From DASYXZ01 sp035308965 (GTDB lineage Bacteria > Acidobacteriota > Terriglobia > UBA7540), in assembly GCA_035308965.1 (NCBI GenBank), contig DATGFN010000017.1, positions 20,926-84,925 on the forward strand: a DNA stretch of 64,000 nucleotides. Direction: 5' to 3'. The notes under the pieces are model-generated. The model was given only the letters and a program-made list of their open reading frames with translations, was not told where the DNA came from and ran no database searches. The translations under genes were made by a program, and so were the position numbers. Positions 59,799-64,000 of the stretch are shown here, piece after piece (within the stretch, counting starts at the first letter, position 1; each line of letters starts with the position of its first letter).

Positions 59799-62207
59799 TC
59801 ACCCTCCGACCTTTTTGACGAACATGAGTGTTGCCTCTCCGCTGCTCCCTTGCGAATTCCTGGCGTCCACAAGGAGAATCTGGGTCTTACCGTCGTCGGA
59901 CAAACTCCTGGACCACTTACCCGTCATGACCTCTTCGCCATCGTGCAATAATTTCCAATCCGTCACCACCTTGCCGCCTTCCCAATGTGTCCTGTAAACG
60001 AGCTCGCCGGGCCCAAATTTTTGATCTCTCTCCAAATTATCGGGCGTGACGGTTACTTCCGGGATCGTCAGTGCAAAAAGAGTGGCCGAGATGGGCTGGC
60101 TCGTATCCCAGTCCTTCGAAGTAGTGGAAATTTTCAATTGGGCCCCGCGTTGTTCAATCTGCTCAACCAGATTGTCAGGCGAGGGTGAAGGCATGCTGCT
60201 TTTGGTTTTGGCAAGCTCCCAGCGCCCCGAAAAATCGAGCCCCTTAATGCCCTGTCCCGCCAGCACGGGCCTTACGTTCTGATCCAGGCTTGCAAAGCGG
60301 GGAGGCGGCGGGGGAGGAGGGGGCGAAGGGGGAACGGCGAGATGGCCGCCATGATTGTCGTCGCCGCGCGTCATCTTCCATGGCTCGACCGGCATGGGCG
60401 AACTAACCGGCTTGAACTCCGCATCGTTTTCGCCCGTCAGTTTCATCTCAAATTGATCCACATCGTCCGCGCCATCTTCCTTGGCCCGCAAGGTCAATGC
60501 CGTGCCATCGAAATGGGCGCCGACAATATGCCATCCAGTGCCATGATCGTTCCGTGTGGCTTCGGTAAGTTCTCCGTTTGCGCCCAGGACGATTCTGCAT
60601 GGGCTCATCGTGCCGATAAATTTGTATCCGTCCGAAGCGAGCTCGAGAGTCATAAAGGGCTTGCCCTTGAAGTTCGCCTGCCAGGTGCCGATAAACGGCT
60701 TCACCTCGGCGGGAAGTTCGCTGGATTCCTCCGGTTCCATGGTGAGCTTGAGCCCGCCCGATTCCTCATCCGGAGGGGGAGGGGCGCCCACCACGCGGAA
60801 TTCCATTTCGCGATCTCCGGTCAATCGAATCGCAAACTCTTGGGCGTTTCGGCCAAAGCAATCACCGCGTAGAGTCAAATTCTTGCCCTCCACTTTGGCG
60901 CCGGTGACCGGACACACATCGGGCTTCTCAGTGACGTCAGCAGGATGCCCGTTGTCATCCAGAATGACACGATAGGAAGTGATCTTGCCGGCCAGCTTAT
61001 GGTCGGCAATGTCGAGCGCGACTGTTACATACGGCTTGCCTTTCAGTTTCGCTTTCCAAGTCCCCACGAAAGGTCTTAAAGTGTCGTCCGACGGCGCATC
61101 ATTTTTCTGACTGACGCTAAGGGAGAATGCAGATGCGAAAATACAGGACGCGGCTAATAGAAAAACGCCGGCGGCAAAGATTGCCTTCGCCAGGCGCGAG
61201 CCTAGAAGGGATTTCTGGTCCAGGATTCTCATAACACGTTCCTCCAGTATGTTGGCGTCAAAAACGCCAAGGGAGTAGCCCGAGCGGGAAAGCTCGGGCG
61301 CCGTGGACATCCGGCGCGCCAGCTCGACGAGCGAGCGCGCATAATCGGGTGGGTTCGCCACGCGCCCGGCGGCGATCTGGTCGCAAGCCAGCTCGCGAGT
61401 CTCATTGATGCGGCGTTTGATGAGTTTAGTTGCGGGGTGGAATGATATCGGCAGGCTGACCAGTTCATAAATTAAGTTCATCAAAAAATCGCGGCGCAGG
61501 ATGTGCGCCATCTCATGCGCGAACACGGAGGTCATATCGGCCGCGGAGGCATCCAGAAACATGCTCTCGGGAAGAATGATCACCGGACTGCGGGCGCCCA
61601 GCGTCATGGGTCCGGCAATCTGCGCAGATGAAAGAATCGGGACCCTGGCCAACCCGAGCAAGTCGTTGCAATGCCGGGCTGAGCTGGCCATGGCGGCTGG
61701 AATCTCGCGGGTCTGCGTCGCCATTTCAATCTTCTTGGTTTTCCGCCAGGCCCGCCACAACCGGCGCAAGTTGAGCATCAGAGATATGGCGTAGCACGCC
61801 AGCACGAACAATGTCATGAATCGCGAGACGGCGATGGACTTGGTTCGACGCTGAATAAAATCGAGTCCACGAGTTATTGAACTGGCAGGGCCGTTCAATC
61901 TCGTGGCCGCAGGTTCGTGCGACTGAAGGCCTGAATTACCCGCCAGTGCTGGCAAGCTCTGAAGTGGTGCACCCTGAACCGTCGGGGTCACCAGGGTAGG
62001 AAACTGGGCGGAGTTCCAGGCGCTCCAAGCGCTGTTGACAGGTAATACGAGGCCGGCAGCGAGCACCATCACCCAAACTGCATGGCGGTATTTTGCCGGA
62101 GCCCGCCGCATCAACCGGTTGCATACAGCGCCTACGCAGGCCACTAAAGCCACCTGCCACAGTGCATTCAACAGAAAAGTGAGAACAAGCCGGCTAACTG
62201 TTTCCAC
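59799..62207 (-). CDS. M56-family (BlaR1/MecR1-like) membrane peptidase with repeated C-terminal domains
   Basis: An 802-residue protein. Several transmembrane helices and a cytosolic zinc peptidase site FAHEMAHILRRD form the M56 core, as in BlaR1. The helix LGSRLAKAIFAAGVFLLAAS leads to the outside. In place of a penicillin-binding sensor there are two repeats, each beginning FxGTWxAxxKGKP and containing TGDxxxEFRVV-type strands, then a third region beginning FSGRWELAKTKSS. The start is GTG at 62207 with AAGGAGG upstream, overlapping the BlaI gene by 14 bases. Confidence 0.83.
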   Translation of the reverse strand: METVSRLVLTFLLNALWQVALVACVGAVCNRLMRRAPAKYRHAVWVMVLAAGLVLPVNSAWSAWNSAQFPTLVTPTVQGAPLQSLPALAGNSGLQSHEPAATRLNGPASSITRGLDFIQRRTKSIAVSRFMTLFVLACYAISLMLNLRRLWRAWRKTKKIEMATQTREIPAAMASSARHCNDLLGLARVPILSSAQIAGPMTLGARSPVIILPESMFLDASAADMTSVFAHEMAHILRRDFLMNLIYELVSLPISFHPATKLIKRRINETRELACDQIAAGRVANPPDYARSLVELARRMSTAPELSRSGYSLGVFDANILEERVMRILDQKSLLGSRLAKAIFAAGVFLLAASCIFASAFSLSVSQKNDAPSDDTLRPFVGTWKAKLKGKPYVTVALDIADHKLAGKITSYRVILDDNGHPADVTEKPDVCPVTGAKVEGKNLTLRGDCFGRNAQEFAIRLTGDREMEFRVVGAPPPPDEESGGLKLTMEPEESSELPAEVKPFIGTWQANFKGKPFMTLELASDGYKFIGTMSPCRIVLGANGELTEATRNDHGTGWHIVGAHFDGTALTLRAKEDGADDVDQFEMKLTGENDAEFKPVSSPMPVEPWKMTRGDDNHGGHLAVPPSPPPPPPPPRFASLDQNVRPVLAGQGIKGLDFSGRWELAKTKSSMPSPSPDNLVEQIEQRGAQLKISTTSKDWDTSQPISATLFALTIPEVTVTPDNLERDQKFGPGELVYRTHWEGGKVVTDWKLLHDGEEVMTGKWSRSLSDDGKTQILLVDARNSQGSSGEATLMFVKKVGG

Positions 62208-62613
62208 GTTCCGCCTCCTTTGCAGCCTCGGCGCTTTGATGCTTTTCGATGAGCCTGGTGAGACGCGCAAGTTTTTCCGGCCCCAGGCGCTGGCTCTCCA
62301 CCAGGCTCATCACCAGGCTTTCCGCCGAGCCGCCGAACAGACGATCGATGATGTCGCGAATGGCTATTCCTGCCGCCTTCTTGTGGGTGACCGACGGCGT
62401 GTATTCAAAGGCTCGGCCACGTAATACACGCTTCACCTTGCCCTTGCGATAAAGAACGTTGAGCATGGTCTGCACGGTGGTGTAAGCAAGGCGCGGCTCG
62501 CCCGGCAGCGCCTGTTGCACGGCCTGCACGGTGGCAGGGCTACTTGCCCAAAGCACTTGCATGATTTTGAGTTCCAGCGGGGTCAACTGTCGGCTTTTCC
62601 GTTTTCGGCCCAT
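62194..62613 (-). CDS. BlaI/MecI/CopY-family repressor
   Basis: A 139-residue winged-helix repressor with LTPLELKIMQVLWASSPATV, AYTTVQTMLNVLYRKGKVKR and a C-terminal dimerisation helix with LFGGSAESLV. BlaI proteins dissociate from DNA when cut by the partner M56 peptidase, and the partner gene follows in an overlapping frame. A promoter with flanking dyads lies just upstream, so autoregulation is likely. Confidence 0.92.
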   Translation of the reverse strand: MGRKRKSRQLTPLELKIMQVLWASSPATVQAVQQALPGEPRLAYTTVQTMLNVLYRKGKVKRVLRGRAFEYTPSVTHKKAAGIAIRDIIDRLFGGSAESLVMSLVESQRLGPEKLARLTRLIEKHQSAEAAKEAERGNS

Positions 62614-62624
62614 CCGCGCGTTTC

Positions 62625-62683
62625 CTCCTAAATGATTAGGAGATAGTAGGGGGAAGAGTTTCGTTTGTCAACTAATATTTTAG
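62625..62683 (-). promoter_or_regulatory. Promoter and candidate operators of the blaI-M56 operon
   Basis: On the minus strand a consensus TTGACA (62666-62671) and TACTAT (62643-62648) are separated by 17 bases. Two dyads border it: CTAA-TATT-TTAG (62672-62683) adjoins the -35 box and CTCCTAA-ATGA-TTAGGAG (62625-62642) adjoins the -10 box. Their placement is what a BlaI-type repressor would use. The sequences do not match the classical BlaI operator TACA-N2-TGTA. Confidence 0.6.
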
Positions 62684-62747
62684 GTGTCAGGAAACTGCGA
62701 GGCGCGGCGATGATCCCCAGGCGAGTTATTCGGGCCTTGCTCAGTTC

Positions 62748-63761
62748 TTAGGGCCGTGACTTGGCGAGAAAACTGAAGGACTCGGATAATACGCTCAGGT
62801 TCTTATCCAACTCGATTTCCACCACGAACCCGCGGCGTTGATTTGAGGAAGAGGCAAAGCGGAGATCCTGAATCGACACGAAGAACCCATTATCCGTGTC
62901 GTCGATGTTGGGCCAGGGAAAGCGCGCGAAGTCCAGAAAGATTTGGCAGGTCCGGGTTTTCGATGCCGCCGCCAAGGCCGGCGATGGATCAGGCTTATGA
63001 AGGACCGTCGCGTGTTCCGCGTCCACGTCGGAGTCCAAAGCGCTGGCGGGCAATAGGTAGAATGCCGTGTCGGTTTCCACCACGCCGTTCCAGGAGAATG
63101 GATTGACTGAGGAAGGGAAGGCGCCCAATTTCACCGGATTTTCCTGGCCGTAAACGTGCGAGTCAAGAAATCCAATCACACGGCGGTGCGCCAGGTCGCG
63201 CGCCCCCCAAAGAACGAGCATCGAGCACAGCGCGAAAATCGCGCCGCCCCGAGGTTTGGTCTTGGCCGCCCCCACTTCCTCGGAGATCAGACGGAAAAGC
63301 GGCGGCAGCGCCAGTCCGAGAATCAGTAATGCCCACAATAATATGTCGATGATGGGCATAATGTCCCATGCGTACCACCGCCCGCTGAAGGGCAGGAAAG
63401 GGCGGATGCCGTAGGAGTTAGTGAAGTCCATCAGGACGTGGCTGGCCACCGCGATCCAGGAAATCCCAATCAACCAGCGCAGGTCGAGGGGAGGGCCGCT
63501 TTTCTTCGCCGGGGGAGCTTTGCGGCCGAGGAAATATACAAGAGCCCCAAGCGCGGTGGCAAGAATCGCCGCGCCCAAAATGGAATGGGTGATGCCGCGA
63601 TGGTACTTCAAGTAAGTAGCTCCGCCGCTGAAGGTGGCCACCAGGTCGATATCCGGAAGATTGGCGCCCGCGATCAGAGTAAGCGTGGCGAACCGCGTCT
63701 TGCGATTCAAACCAGCCTGGCTCAAGGCCAGCGCGGTGAGTGAATGGGTCAGGTTATCCAT
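62748..63761 (-). CDS. DUF457/YdjM-type membrane-bound metal-dependent hydrolase
   Basis: A 337-residue membrane protein. The N-terminal MDNLTHSLTALALSQAGLNR and ANLPDIDLVATF, then LKYHRGITHSILGAAI and VLMDFTNSYGIRPF, match the DUF457 family, whose conserved His and Asp residues are thought to bind metal. Four or five helices follow in the first 190 residues, with a soluble C-terminal domain of 130 residues. No enzymatic activity has been assigned for this group with confidence. Confidence 0.82.
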   Translation of the reverse strand: MDNLTHSLTALALSQAGLNRKTRFATLTLIAGANLPDIDLVATFSGGATYLKYHRGITHSILGAAILATALGALVYFLGRKAPPAKKSGPPLDLRWLIGISWIAVASHVLMDFTNSYGIRPFLPFSGRWYAWDIMPIIDILLWALLILGLALPPLFRLISEEVGAAKTKPRGGAIFALCSMLVLWGARDLAHRRVIGFLDSHVYGQENPVKLGAFPSSVNPFSWNGVVETDTAFYLLPASALDSDVDAEHATVLHKPDPSPALAAASKTRTCQIFLDFARFPWPNIDDTDNGFFVSIQDLRFASSSNQRRGFVVEIELDKNLSVLSESFSFLAKSRP

Positions 63762-63769
63762 GACAAAGA

Positions 63770-63864
63770 GGATTTGGGATTTAGGATTCAGGAATTAGCA
63801 TTCTTGCCTGCAGAACATTACTCTGAGTCCATAATCCTGAATCCTGAATCCTTGATCCTAAATC
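63770..63864. repeat. Word-like inverted repeat (GGATTCAGGA/TCCTGAATCC type)
   Basis: GATTTGGGATTTAGGATTCA at about 63771 faces ATCCTGAATCCTGAATCCTT and TCCTAAATC at about 63833-63863. It follows the DUF457 gene start on its upstream side. The rest of the window end (63865-64000) shows no supported gene. Confidence 0.55.
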
Positions 63865-64000
63865 AGTACTGTCCCAATGTTGAGTTCGAAAATTCTTTTA
63901 AGTGCATGTCAGGCCGTAAGTTGAGCGCCAAGATGAGCAAAATCGATTTGAAATCGGATATACCCTTGGGCGGGTGTGAAGACTCCCCAGGGGGGATGCA

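Overview
The window is about 64 kb of a GC-rich bacterial chromosome. No 16S gene is present, so taxonomy rests on gene content. An M56 peptidase/BlaI pair, a PilZ pair with zinc ribbons, a membrane pyrophosphatase, an orphan Memo protein, TPR-tailed M1 peptidase, LpxB (so lipid A, a Gram-negative envelope) and many GTG/TTG starts together resemble Acidobacteriota. This is an inference, not a proof.

Layout. 1-9300: housekeeping and hypothetical genes (Memo, methylmalonyl-CoA mutase large chain, beta-CASP metallo-hydrolase, HD hydrolase, L,D-transpeptidase, SPFH protein, exported protein). 9244-13894: a tightly overlapped run of solute-binding protein, NtrY-like kinase and NtrX-like sigma54 activator. 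14077-19032: a heterodimeric ABC exporter followed by lpxB. 19151-21160: an exported M1 peptidase. 31915 down to 21184: a long minus-strand directon that looks devoted to aromatic acyl-CoA chemistry. It has three crotonases, a PaaA/BoxB-like diiron protein and a three-subunit molybdenum hydroxylase whose FAD subunit carries the extra cysteine loop of 4-hydroxybenzoyl-CoA reductase; Mug glycosylase, a glutamine-amidotransferase-like hydrolase, a macrodomain protein and a MidA-type methyltransferase ride along. 32410-37841: a divergent membrane pyrophosphatase, a small exported protein and two divergently transcribed PilZ/zinc-ribbon proteins.

38006-53368 is an integrated mobile element of about 15.3 kb. 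It sits in the 3' half of a tRNA-Cys gene and is bounded by an exact 47-bp direct repeat. Beside the left repeat lies an Int-Xis-Rep module (tyrosine recombinase, helix-turn-helix excisionase-like protein, HUH rolling-circle initiator). The cargo is a probable Type IIG restriction-modification enzyme with three uncharacterised partner genes, a three-gene TIGR04255-type module, a truncated IS1-like transposase, two membrane proteins, a helix-turn-helix/coiled-coil protein and an HNH endonuclease that appears to start at CTG. The cargo looks like genome-defence material, and most of its genes cannot be given a function from sequence alone.

53400-64000 returns to chromosomal genes: tRNA-Gly, a DUF4440-like protein, GalT, YraN, a class III aminotransferase, CysS, a YqaA-like membrane protein, the BlaI/M56 pair with a readable promoter and flanking dyads, and a DUF457-type membrane protein. 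Several intergenic gaps hold palindromic or word-like inverted repeats. No CRISPR array or rRNA was seen.
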